Positions 26,493-41,927 of a stretch of 64,000 nt of DNA are shown one piece after another. Each line of letters opens with the position of its first letter. The stretch's first letter is position 1. Made by a program: the position numbers and the translations under genes. The DNA lies in contig JAVBMU010000025.1 in the NCBI GenBank assembly GCA_031552185.1, positions 24,521 through 88,520 on the forward strand, written 5' to 3'. The notes beneath the pieces are model-generated. The model ran no database searches. It had not been told where the DNA came from and worked only from the letters and a program-made list of their open reading frames with translations. The DNA comes from JAVBMU01 sp031552185 (GTDB lineage Bacteria; Actinomycetota; Actinomycetes; Actinomycetales; Cellulomonadaceae).

Positions 26493-27425
26493 TCAGCCGA
26501 AAGTGCCGGTGACAGCCAGGGTCTCGCCGACCTCCAGCCGCACGTCGACGAGCCGCAACCGCGGCGCCAGCATTGCGGCGAGGTCGACGCCGGCATCGCC
26601 GATCCGGTCCAACCGCCGGCGCACAGCGGGCAGCACGGCGGCGACCAGGGGGTTGCGGGAGGTGACGGTCACGTCCGCGACCCGGAGCATGTTGGCGTCG
26701 TCGACACTCAGCGTGACACCGACCCGGGCCGATGCCGCCAGCACGCCGGCCTTGATCCGAGCGGAGGCGTCCACCACGGCCGACCGCGGCCCGCGGGCCG
26801 TGATCTCGATGTCGATGTCCGTCGGTCGCAGGCCGCGCGGGGCCAGCACGCGCGTGGCGATTCGGTGCACCCCGTCGATGAGCGCCTGGCGCCCGACGGC
26901 CAGCCGGACGTGCCCGGTGGGCATCGGCCGGCCGGCGCCCGGCTCGACGTCGGCCAGGGCCGTGCCGTCGCCGGTGTCGACCCAGGCGAACGGCAGGGCG
27001 TCGACCTCGGCCCGCAGGTCGGCCGCGATGCCCGCGACGAAGAGCGGGCTCGCGACGAGGCGGCCCGAGCGCACCTCGGCCGGCTCACCGAGCGCGGCCT
27101 CGGGCCGAACGGACGGCGTCGCGGCGGGCTCCGCATCGAGCGCCCGGCGCACCGCCGAGCCGGAGACCGCCAGGCCGCTCCCGTCGATGTCCAGCCCCGC
27201 GACGTCGGCGCCGTCGAGCACGGCGCGGGCGCCCAGGCGGTCGGTGTTCGCGACGAAAGGACGCATGAGGTCGGCGAGCGCGAGGCTCAGCCGTTGGGCG
27301 AAGTCGTCGCCCGTCGTCGGGCGGGGCGCCCGACCGATGGGCAGGATGCCGGCGGGCGCGGCCGGCGCTTGGGACGCGACGCCGCTGAGCATCGGATCGG
27401 CGGCGAGGGCAGTCTCATGGGCCAT
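26493..27425 (-). CDS. Conserved hypothetical protein between rpoC and rpsL
   Basis: The 310-residue product is not recognised with confidence. It has no signal peptide or membrane segment. After a Pro/Ala-rich N-terminus there are two similar halves of alternating hydrophobic strands and helices: one from about 45 to 160, the other from about 180 (MPTGHVRLAVGRQALIDGVH) to the end, LRLVDVRLEVGETLAVTGTFG. This strand pattern recalls lipid-binding LmeA/DUF2993 or TULIP-type folds, which is a weak guess. The ATG at 27425 has AGGAG eleven bases upstream; in-frame starts at 27479 and 27617 are less likely. It follows the rpoC terminator, so it is probably its own transcription unit. Confidence 0.7.
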   Translation of the reverse strand: MAHETALAADPMLSGVASQAPAAPAGILPIGRAPRPTTGDDFAQRLSLALADLMRPFVANTDRLGARAVLDGADVAGLDIDGSGLAVSGSAVRRALDAEPAATPSVRPEAALGEPAEVRSGRLVASPLFVAGIAADLRAEVDALPFAWVDTGDGTALADVEPGAGRPMPTGHVRLAVGRQALIDGVHRIATRVLAPRGLRPTDIDIEITARGPRSAVVDASARIKAGVLAASARVGVTLSVDDANMLRVADVTVTSRNPLVAAVLPAVRRRLDRIGDAGVDLAAMLAPRLRLVDVRLEVGETLAVTGTFG

Positions 27426-27651
27426 GCAAGAACACACTCCTGAGGCGAGAGGGCGGGCCGCGGCGAGCGCCGTCGGCATTGGGCAGAATGAGCCGATTCT
27501 AGGGCCTGAGCTGGCTGTCCCAGGGCCGTGACCGCGGGCTGGGCGCCGATATCGTACGCGCTTCAGAGGCGCGGGGTGCGCCCCGAGGAGCGCGCGCGTG
27601 CTGGAGTCGTGACGCACGTCCCGCCGGTCGGACGCGGCAACGTGTCCGATG

Positions 27652-27692
27652 TCGCACGGCCCGACCGCTCCCTTTGCGGCCGGGCCGTGCGA
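27652..27692 (-). terminator. rpoBC operon terminator
   Basis: Just past the rpoC stop, TCGCACGGCCCG (27652-27663) pairs perfectly with CGGGCCGTGCGA (27681-27692), with an extra inner CCGC/GCGG pair. This stable hairpin, without a U-tract, separates rpoC from the hypothetical gene downstream. Confidence 0.75.
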
Positions 27693-27707
27693 TGTCCGGA
27701 GCGAAAC

Positions 27708-31583
<3,876 letters not shown>

Positions 31584-31697
31584 GGTGTCCTACTTCCTAC
31601 GTCTGCCGGACCCGCTGGGGCAGCACGGGCGGCGTGGAACCGGGTGGTTGCGTGTCGGGTGCGGCGGGCGTTCGCGCGCCCGCCGCACCTGGCCGGG

Positions 31698-35207
<3,510 letters not shown>

Positions 35208-35498
35208 GAGGGGTCCTTCCCTGCAGTTCGATGACACGCTGCACGCTTCGCGTGGAACCGAGGTCTTCCCCTCTGGGCGGACCCGGCGCACAATGGTCGT
35301 GCGACAGACCCCACCGATTCGTGCGCCGGCGTGCGGATCGGCACGTCGGAGCACAGCGTGGTGACACGGTCTGAGGACACCGTGTGGTGACGCATGGACA
35401 CCACAGGGACACAGCGTGGTGACGCCGGGTGGGTCGGTCTTGTGGTTCGGTCTTCCGGGGCTGAGGGTTGCCTAGGGCGCACGCGAGCGCAAAGCGCT
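35208..35498 (-). promoter_or_regulatory. Long rpoB leader
   Basis: About 285 bases of untranslated leader lie between the predicted rpoB transcription start (near 35492) and its TTG start codon. The segment 35330-35415 contains several near-repeats of cgtggtgac and gtgtggtgac. I see no conserved riboswitch or clear terminator in it. Confidence 0.5.
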
Positions 35499-35527
35499 AG
35501 CATACCCAGCCCAGTCAAGCGTGTCCA
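35499..35527 (-). promoter_or_regulatory. rpoB promoter
   Basis: On the minus strand TGGACA (complement of 35522-35527), a 17-base spacer and TATGCT (complement of 35499-35504) form a near-consensus vegetative promoter. It lies directly after the rplL terminator. Confidence 0.75.
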
Positions 35528-35565
35528 CTTCACTGAAGCCCGCTGGTCCAGCAGGTGTTCGACGG

Positions 35566-35602
35566 CCGCGAGCCCGCACCCGGGTCGGGTGCGGGCTCGC
35601 GG
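35566..35602 (-). terminator. rplJ-rplL terminator
   Basis: A perfect 16-bp stem from CCGCGAGCCCGCACCC (35566-35581) with its complement at 35587-35602 and a five-base loop lies about 85 bp after the rplL stop and before the rpoB promoter. It likely ends most rplJL transcription. Confidence 0.8.
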
Positions 35603-35685
35603 TACGCACGTGGGTCGCGCGGGCAGATCGCCGGGCGACGCAGCCGGCAGGCAATCGGGCGGCCGTCGCGGCGGCCGCCGCGACG

Positions 35686-36072
35686 TCACTTGACGGAGAC
35701 GGTGGCGCCGGCGCCCTCGAGGGCGGCCTTGGCCTTGTCCGCGGCTTCCTTGTTCACGTTCTCCAGGACGGGCTTCGGGGCGCCGTCGACCAGGTCCTTG
35801 GCCTCCTTCAGGCCGAGCGAGGTCAGGGCGCGCACCTCCTTGATGACCTGGATCTTCTTGTCGCCGACAGACTCGAGGATGACGTCGAACTCTGTCTTTT
35901 CCTCGGCCTCGTCCTCAACCGCGGCGGCGGCCGGGCCGGCGGCCACGGCGGCCACGGGCGCGGCGGCGGTGACGTCGAAGGTCTCCTCGAAGGCCTTCAC
36001 GAACTCGGAGAGTTCGATGAGGGTCAGGTCCTTGAACTGCTCGATGAGCTCTTCGGTGCTGAGCTTCGCCAT
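35686..36072 (-). CDS. rplL: 50S ribosomal protein L7/L12
   Basis: L7/L12 is the flexible stalk that recruits GTPase factors. The 128-residue protein has the N-terminal dimerisation helix pair MAKLSTEELIEQFKDLTLIELSEFVKAFEE-type, an Ala/Glu hinge (36-58) and the C-terminal factor-binding domain EKTEFDVILESVGDKK to ALEGAGATVSVK. The ATG at 36072 is preceded by AAAGGAA. It is 91 bp after rplJ. Confidence 0.98.
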   Translation of the reverse strand: MAKLSTEELIEQFKDLTLIELSEFVKAFEETFDVTAAAPVAAVAAGPAAAAVEDEAEEKTEFDVILESVGDKKIQVIKEVRALTSLGLKEAKDLVDGAPKPVLENVNKEAADKAKAALEGAGATVSVK

Positions 36073-36163
36073 GATCGGCGTTCCTTTCGTTCTCAATTCG
36101 ACCGGGTCCGGCCCGGTCGACGTCGGTGAAGCAGGTGTGTGGCGCCGTCGGTCCCGGGGGACG

Positions 36164-36691
36164 TCAGGCGGCGGCGCCTTCCGATTCCTGCTTCTGACGC
36201 AGGGCATCGATCGCGCGAGCGGCTTCGGCGGTCTTCGCGGTGAACATGTAGGCCGCCTGGTAGAGCTTGGCCTTCATGGCGCCCGCCGCCTTGCCGAGCA
36301 GAACCTCGCGGGACTCGAGGTCCGCGAGCTTCGTGACCTCGTCGCCGGTCAGGGCGCGCCCGTCGAGGACACCGCCCTTCACGACCAGCGCTTGGTTCGC
36401 CTTGGCGAAGTCACGCAGGCCCTTGGCCACCGTGACCGGGTCCCCGGTCACGAAGGCGATGGCGGACGGACCGGTCAGATCGGCGTCGAGTTCGACGCCG
36501 GCCTCCTTGGCCGCGATCCGGGTCAGCGTGTTCTTCACCACGGCGTAGGTTGCGTGCCCGCTCAGCGACCGACGCAGCGTCTTGAGCTGCGCGACGGTCA
36601 GCCCGCGGTACTCGGTCAGCAGGGCCGCGTTCGACTCGCGGAACTTCTCCGCGAGTTCGGCGACCGCGGCTGCCTTGTCCGGCCTCGCCAT
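36164..36691 (-). CDS. rplJ: 50S ribosomal protein L10
   Basis: L10 anchors the L7/L12 stalk to the 50S subunit. The 175-residue protein reads MARPDKAAAVAELAEKFRES and LLTEYRGLTVAQLKTLRRSL, with KNTLTRIAAKEAG and the C-terminal L12-binding helix LYQAAYMFTAKTAEAARAIDALRQK. The ATG at 36691 is chosen; the open frame upstream lies in the leader. L10 bound to L12 normally represses translation by binding this leader. Confidence 0.97.
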   Translation of the reverse strand: MARPDKAAAVAELAEKFRESNAALLTEYRGLTVAQLKTLRRSLSGHATYAVVKNTLTRIAAKEAGVELDADLTGPSAIAFVTGDPVTVAKGLRDFAKANQALVVKGGVLDGRALTGDEVTKLADLESREVLLGKAAGAMKAKLYQAAYMFTAKTAEAARAIDALRQKQESEGAAA

Positions 36692-36919
36692 GGCAATCCT
36701 TCCGGTGATGGTCCACCGGCCCGCCCCGGGTCTTCCAGGGCGGCGACGCCCCGCAACGAGAAGAGCCCCGCGCAGGCGCGGGGCTCGCGGCGCGGCCTTG
36801 CCGCGCATCGAAACGCAACCTGCGCTGGCCTCCGCACACGGCGGGACTTCGACCGGAGGTGTCCACACAGAAAATCTGCGGGCACACACCGGTGACCGGC
36901 GGTCTTGGGTACGGCGACC
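36692..36919 (-). promoter_or_regulatory. L10-type leader of rplJ-rplL
   Basis: The about 220-base untranslated leader of rplJ contains a perfect 10-bp hairpin, GAGCCCCGCG (36763-36772) with CGCGGGGCTC (36777-36786) around a CAGG loop, plus G/C-rich segments able to form further stems. By position this is the L10 autoregulatory leader. I did not model its kink-turn. Confidence 0.6.
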
Positions 36920-36949
36920 ATGCTACGGGACCGGCACCGGGGCGTCCAA
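36920..36949 (-). promoter_or_regulatory. rplJ promoter
   Basis: TTGGAC (complement of 36944-36949), an 18-base spacer and TAGCAT (complement of 36920-36925) form a good vegetative promoter on the minus strand. A 7-bp inverted repeat, CGTCCAA (36943-36949) with TTGGACG (36953-36959), overlaps the -35 hexamer. Confidence 0.7.
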
Positions 36950-37009
36950 TTCTTGGACGGCCCGTCCGGTTTGAAGGGGCGGCTGTAAACGGGACCACCC
37001 GTTTCGCTG

Positions 37010-39592
37010 TCACAGGTTGAGGGGGCCGAAGCAGACCAAGGGTGTCGGCTCGGGGTCATCGGCGACGGCGCGGGCGAGCGCGTCGCCGGGCGTGGCGCCA
37101 TCGCGCAGCATTTCGTGGAAGGCTGGCATCACCCGGGCGGCAACGTCATCGCGCAGCGGGGCGACCGAGGCGATGACGGCGCTCACGCCCAGCCGCAAGA
37201 GGACGGCCGTCATTCCGAGCGCCTCTCCCCCGGTCCGGATCGAGGACAGACCCGCCTCACACGCGGAGAGGACGACGACGGCGCCCCGCAGGTCCAGCCC
37301 GTCGAGTTCGTGGGCGAACAGCGGACCGTCGACCAGGCGGAGGGAAGAAAACAGCGCATTGTCCGTGTCGTGCCGACCATGGGCAGCGAGATGCACCACA
37401 CCCGCCGAAGAGAGCGCGTCCTTGGTCGCCTCGCAGGTCGCGTCCGCACCGGTCAGCAGGACCGCCTCGCCCCAGGTGTCGGCTACCGCACGGGCCTCCT
37501 TCTCCGCTACCCGCAGTCCCGGGCCCGCGACGCTGAGGACGCCACCAGGTCGCCGGGCCTCGCCGCGATCTCGAAGGTCCACCCACGAGTTCACCCAGGT
37601 CCGCCGCCCTCGCCGGGAGGGCAACGACAACCAGGGCACGACCAGCAGGAGATCACGCGCGGCGATGTGCAGATCGCCGCGAACCCCGAGCGGCGCCAGG
37701 AGCAGCTCGTCCAACCGGGCCACACTGCGGCTCAGCGAGGCGTCGGCGACAGCGCGGATCGGGGCCGGGATGAAGTCGTTGGCGAGCACCTCGAGGTCGG
37801 TCCGGGTCCGCCGCACCAGTTCGGCAATCTGCGCCATCGGCGCCAGGTCCACCCGGCACACCCCATCGGCGCTGACGACCACGGCGCAAACCCGATCCTC
37901 GAGCACGACCATGTTCACCACCGACGGGCCCGGCGGCGGGGCGGCCGTGGCCAGCGCCTTGCGCACCTGCCGGGCGGTAGCCGGCACGGGCACCGCCAGC
38001 CCGCCGCCGGCCTGCCAGGAGCGGTGCCGGACCTCTTCCTGCAGCCGGCGCGCCTCGCGCAGGCGAGCCGAACGCTCCCGCTCGTCGCCGCCGGAGGTCT
38101 CGAGGCCGCGCGCGGCCTCGATCTCCGCGCGCGCCCGACGCAATAGGTCCGCATCGACCGGATCCACCGGCGGACGCACCCGCCCCATCCCGGCGAACGT
38201 CGCGCGCCCGCGCTCGACGGCGTCGAACAACGCTGCGGGGCGGCGGGACCGCTCCGCCGCGGCGACATCGACCAGGCCGAGCCACACCCCGTGCACCGCG
38301 GCGGCCGTCACGGCGTCCACCGAACCGAGCTTGGCCCGGTGTTCGGACAGCAGCCGCTGCCCCGCGGCAACCGCGCGCCGCAGACCGGCCCGGTCACCGT
38401 CCGCCACAGCCAACCGGGCCCGCACTACATGGTGCTGCACACGCACCGTCAACGAGTCATACCGCGCGATCCGCGGCATCCGGGCCAACGCCTCCCGCGC
38501 CGCTTCAAGATCGCCCGCCGCGATCTGCCACTCCGCGGCCAACAACCGCGCCGGCACCACCACACCCCAGCCGCCAACCCGGCCCACTTCCAGCGCCGCA
38601 GTGGCCAGGGCGAGCGCCTCCCCCGCCCTGCGCAGCGCCACCGCACGCGAGACACCCTGCTCACGATCGGCGCCCAACCGAGCCTGCAAGCGAGCCACCT
38701 CCGACCGCAAATGCAACGGCCGATTACCCACCCGCGCGAACAGACGCGCCGCCGACCGCGCGGCCAGAGCCGCCTCGTCGTAACGACGCAAATCGACGAG
38801 GCAACGAGAACGCACCAACTCCGCCTCGGCGACGTTCCGGTTCATCTTCGTCGCGCGGAGGCGCTCCCGGGCATCCAGCAGAACCGACTCCGCATCGGTC
38901 GAGAGGCCGGCCTCGATCAGGACCATTGCCCGCTCCATCAGCAGCACACCGAGTTGGGACTCGGGTGCCTCGGCTGCCGCCTCGGTCATCGCGGTGATCG
39001 CCGCGGGCAATTCGCCGCGCAGATACTCGGCATAGCCGAGATTGTGCCGCGCGCCGACCACCAGGACCGGGCTGACGCCGGGCCGCCCGCCCGACGCGAT
39101 GCAGCGCTTGAGATCGTGAATCGCCAACTCGGACTCGCCGAGATCCAGATAGATCGCCCCGCGATTCAGCCAAAGCCGCGTCTCATCCCGCGCCTCGGCA
39201 AACCGGGCGTGGGAAAGGCCGGCGGTGATATCCAGGATCGCGCCGTCGAGATCGCCGACATGCCGCTTGACAAAACCTCGTTGGCCGAGGATCGGAGCGC
39301 GCAACTCTTCGAGGCCGGCACCGCGCGCGATCACATCGGCGCGCGTCAGCAACTCGATCGCTGCTGGGAAGTCGCTGCTGAGTTCGACGACACAACTGGC
39401 CTCCCCCAGCAGAGCCCGGGCCTGGACGTAGGCGCGTTCGGATGGCTTGACGCCCGCATAGGCCGGTCGATCAACCTGCCGAAGAATCCGCCGAAACACC
39501 CGCGACGACCGCGCCGGCCGGTGCGCCAGGTTGACGTCGATCGCCTCGTCCAGGTCCCGCCTGATCTTCTCCCAGGAAGGTGACGCCGTCAT
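37010..39592 (-). CDS. TPR-CHAT caspase-like cysteine protease
   Basis: The 860-residue protein combines a long helical, TPR-like region (about 30-560, with typical pairs such as DLDGAILDITAGLSHARF and LWLNRGAIYLDLGESELAIHDL) with a C-terminal CHAT domain (about 600-860). The catalytic dyad is visible: His738 in VVHLAAHGRHD and Cys778 in VVVLSACEAGLS, followed by the family motif GGEALGMTAVLLRLG. No signal peptide or membrane segment, so it is cytosolic. The ATG at 39592 has AGGAG nine bases upstream and lies inside the 3' end of the S8 protease gene. TPR-CHAT proteins act in prokaryotic cell-death and immune signalling (for example Craspase). The substrate here is unknown. Confidence 0.88.
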   Translation of the reverse strand: MTASPSWEKIRRDLDEAIDVNLAHRPARSSRVFRRILRQVDRPAYAGVKPSERAYVQARALLGEASCVVELSSDFPAAIELLTRADVIARGAGLEELRAPILGQRGFVKRHVGDLDGAILDITAGLSHARFAEARDETRLWLNRGAIYLDLGESELAIHDLKRCIASGGRPGVSPVLVVGARHNLGYAEYLRGELPAAITAMTEAAAEAPESQLGVLLMERAMVLIEAGLSTDAESVLLDARERLRATKMNRNVAEAELVRSRCLVDLRRYDEAALAARSAARLFARVGNRPLHLRSEVARLQARLGADREQGVSRAVALRRAGEALALATAALEVGRVGGWGVVVPARLLAAEWQIAAGDLEAAREALARMPRIARYDSLTVRVQHHVVRARLAVADGDRAGLRRAVAAGQRLLSEHRAKLGSVDAVTAAAVHGVWLGLVDVAAAERSRRPAALFDAVERGRATFAGMGRVRPPVDPVDADLLRRARAEIEAARGLETSGGDERERSARLREARRLQEEVRHRSWQAGGGLAVPVPATARQVRKALATAAPPPGPSVVNMVVLEDRVCAVVVSADGVCRVDLAPMAQIAELVRRTRTDLEVLANDFIPAPIRAVADASLSRSVARLDELLLAPLGVRGDLHIAARDLLLVVPWLSLPSRRGRRTWVNSWVDLRDRGEARRPGGVLSVAGPGLRVAEKEARAVADTWGEAVLLTGADATCEATKDALSSAGVVHLAAHGRHDTDNALFSSLRLVDGPLFAHELDGLDLRGAVVVLSACEAGLSSIRTGGEALGMTAVLLRLGVSAVIASVAPLRDDVAARVMPAFHEMLRDGATPGDALARAVADDPEPTPLVCFGPLNL

Positions 39593-41351
39593 CGCCTGCA
39601 TCTCCTGGTGTCCCTGCCGGGCCGGGCCGCCCCATCTCGAGCGCGCGGTACGCAAGCCCGGTGACATGCTCGACTGCTCGCCATGCATTGGCCACCCTAG
39701 CGCGCATGGATGCCTCAAAGCCACACAATCGAGGCTCGGTCGACGACCGCTGCGACACCAAGGCGACGGCGAGTTCGCCGGCAAGGGCCGGAGCCGCGAA
39801 CGACGTGCCACTCCACACCGCGAATCCACCGGAGAAATCGTCGATGTCGAACGTAGCCCGCGGGCTTCCCCCGTACGGGCCGAGCGCGAGCCGGGACGGC
39901 GTGAAGGAGCCATTGAGGGTCACCGGAACCGTACTGACCACAGCTGCCCCCGGCCGCGCACATGTGATCCAACTGCCGTCGTTGGAGAACATCGCCGTGG
40001 TGCCGTTCGGATTGAGCGCCCCAACCGAGAGCAACGGGGGGAATTCCCGCGAGAGAACCTCGCCCGCGGCAAAACACCGGGCCACTCGATCCACCGCGGG
40101 TGCGAACGCTGCCGGATACGACCGGGCGTGTTCACCGTCGTTCCCGGCCGATACGACCACGAGCACCCCGGCGCGGCGCAAACCGCGAATGACGGTGCGG
40201 AGTGGGTCGTCGTAGGCGATGTCCGCGGCGCTTTCGTGGTAGTAGCCGAGCGAGAGCACCGCGACATCGACGGGAACGCAACCAGGCACCCCACGCAACC
40301 CGCGCAGATGGAAGCGCAACAGCCGGCGCAGCGTCTGGAGGAGATCCCATTCGCTCACCCGGCCGTCCCCACCAAAGGTTCGAACGGGAAGGATCGCGGC
40401 GTCCGGGCAGATCTGGTGCACGATGCCGGCGATGAAGGTTCCGTGCCCGGCGTAAGGATCGAGCGGTCCCCCGAGGGGATACATGCTCATTCCACCGATT
40501 TCCGCGTCGAAGACGTCGGAATCGGCAACCGGGTACGTCCCGATCGGGCCGTCGTCGAGCGTCGCGTCCCGTAGGACCACACCCGCGCCGTCGCCTCCTC
40601 CGCGCCGATCGTAGTGGCCGAACCACGGGTGGGTGCCCACGCCGGTATCGAGGATAGCGACGACCACTCGCTCGTCGGATTCGCCCTCCGCCGGCCCTCG
40701 TGGGCGGTCGGCGAGCCACTGCACGGGCAACCGACCATTTCGACCGATCGCGGCGTACTCCTCGATCCCGTCCGCCGGTCCCGCGGACCATTCCCGCCGG
40801 GGAACGGTCGCCGGGTGCGGGCCGAGGATCGGATGCGGGCCCAAGACCGGATTCGCCGTCAGGATATGGTCAAGCCCTACCTGGGGACTGCCCGTGTCCT
40901 TGGGGTCGAGTCGGCCGTGCAGCGCATCGACGACCTCGCGGGCGTCGGGCTCCTCGTCCCCGAGGGCGACGAGCCGCAGGGCAAACCCGTACTGATCGTC
41001 GTCGGCATGAGGCGGCCCGCCGGGCCCGGCGGCACCGATCTGCCGGGCGACGCCGAGCGGCGCCCGATCGCCCGTGTAATCAAGCTTGACTCGACAGCCC
41101 AACTCCGCAGCGGCGCGCTCGATCGGCAAAAATGAGGATTCATCCGCCTCGACGAAAGCAACGAGCCTCGCGATCGAGCGCGATTCCAGTCGGTGGCTCA
41201 CCGCATCGGTCGGCGCGCCCCGGACGATGACGCGATCGGCAACATAGGCGCCTCGGCCGGCCCCCGCCGGTGGCTCGAACGAACGTATCGGACGCCCGCA
41301 GGCAGGATTCGTTCGATGTCCACATGAGCGCGCATTCGGTCCATACTCCAC
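39471..41351 (-). CDS. Cytosolic S8 (subtilisin-like) serine protease of the CHAT cassette
   Basis: The 626-residue protein has the complete subtilase triad: Asp235 in VVAILDTGVGTHPW, His303 in YAGHGTFIAG and Ser517 in WSGTSFAAP, plus the oxyanion Asn404 in VSAGNDGEHA. About 225 residues precede the catalytic domain and are not recognised; they show no signal peptide or membrane helix, unlike secreted subtilisins, so an intracellular enzyme is likely. The last 50 residues are Gly/Pro/Asp-rich and overlap the CHAT gene by 122 bp in another frame. The GTG at 41351 has a strong AGGAGG. It follows the small sigma-linked gene by 78 bp. A role in activating or limiting the CHAT protease is inference. 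Confidence 0.88.
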   Translation of the reverse strand: MEYGPNARSCGHRTNPACGRPIRSFEPPAGAGRGAYVADRVIVRGAPTDAVSHRLESRSIARLVAFVEADESSFLPIERAAAELGCRVKLDYTGDRAPLGVARQIGAAGPGGPPHADDDQYGFALRLVALGDEEPDAREVVDALHGRLDPKDTGSPQVGLDHILTANPVLGPHPILGPHPATVPRREWSAGPADGIEEYAAIGRNGRLPVQWLADRPRGPAEGESDERVVVAILDTGVGTHPWFGHYDRRGGGDGAGVVLRDATLDDGPIGTYPVADSDVFDAEIGGMSMYPLGGPLDPYAGHGTFIAGIVHQICPDAAILPVRTFGGDGRVSEWDLLQTLRRLLRFHLRGLRGVPGCVPVDVAVLSLGYYHESAADIAYDDPLRTVIRGLRRAGVLVVVSAGNDGEHARSYPAAFAPAVDRVARCFAAGEVLSREFPPLLSVGALNPNGTTAMFSNDGSWITCARPGAAVVSTVPVTLNGSFTPSRLALGPYGGSPRATFDIDDFSGGFAVWSGTSFAAPALAGELAVALVSQRSSTEPRLCGFEASMRARVANAWRAVEHVTGLAYRALEMGRPGPAGTPGDAGDDGVTFLGEDQAGPGRGDRRQPGAPAGAVVAGVSADSSAG

Positions 41352-41429
41352 GTTTTCCTCCTCGTTGGGCCGCCCGCAGCGCCATTGGGCGGGTCGCCCG
41401 CCTACCGCCTTGCCCCGAGCGAACCTGCG

Positions 41430-41927
41430 CTAGATCTCGATCACCGGCGTCAACATCGCCGCCCCGCGCGCGTTCCGCACCACAAGACTCGATGGTCCCC
41501 GACGCACTCCGACGAAGGAGAACCGACCCTCCTCATCGCAGACGGTCGCATTGATCGCACCCGGCTGGTGCAACGCGACGCGCATGGCGCCCCCCGGCGC
41601 AGCGTAGCCATCGATCCGCACCGCGTCGCCATCCGTGCTTGACAACGTGATCATGATCGTCAGCGCATCGGACGTGAAGGTGACGGTCCGGGCAGTGACC
41701 GCCGGCGCGTCCGCCCGGACCGACATCGCCGGCGCCGCCACGTAGGACAGTTCCATCAATTCGGCCTCGAGCGCCTCGAGCGTCATCGCGAAGAGCGCCC
41801 GTTCGGCGAGGCCTTCAGGTACCGGGTCGACCGTTCGGGTCGCGGCCGCGATCTCGGCGAGCACGGCGGTGTCGCGTTCATCCAACGGATCGTGGGGCGA
41901 ATGTTCGGCGTTCAGCCGGCGAACCAT
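41430..41927 (-). CDS. Small sigma-linked protein of the CHAT cassette
   Basis: The 165-residue product is not a recognised family. Its first 62 residues are helical and acidic (LDERDTAVLAEIAAATRTVD, then LAERALFAMTLEALEAELMEL). Its second part (about 75-165) is a beta-rich domain, with VTFTSDALTIMITLSS, CDEEGRFSFVGVRRGPSSLVVRN and a hydrophobic end, resembling a carboxypeptidase-regulatory or transthyretin-like sandwich. No zinc-type anti-sigma motif and no membrane helix. The ATG at 41927 has GGGAGG four bases upstream and overlaps the sigma gene by 16 bp. Position suggests a sigma partner and possible protease substrate; neither is shown by sequence alone. Confidence 0.75.
   Translation of the reverse strand: MVRRLNAEHSPHDPLDERDTAVLAEIAAATRTVDPVPEGLAERALFAMTLEALEAELMELSYVAAPAMSVRADAPAVTARTVTFTSDALTIMITLSSTDGDAVRIDGYAAPGGAMRVALHQPGAINATVCDEEGRFSFVGVRRGPSSLVVRNARGAAMLTPVIEI

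Noticed and set aside
39593..39913. N-terminal extension of the CHAT protein
   Set aside because: It is the out-of-frame shadow of the S8 catalytic domain; the ATG at 39592 has a good ribosome binding site.
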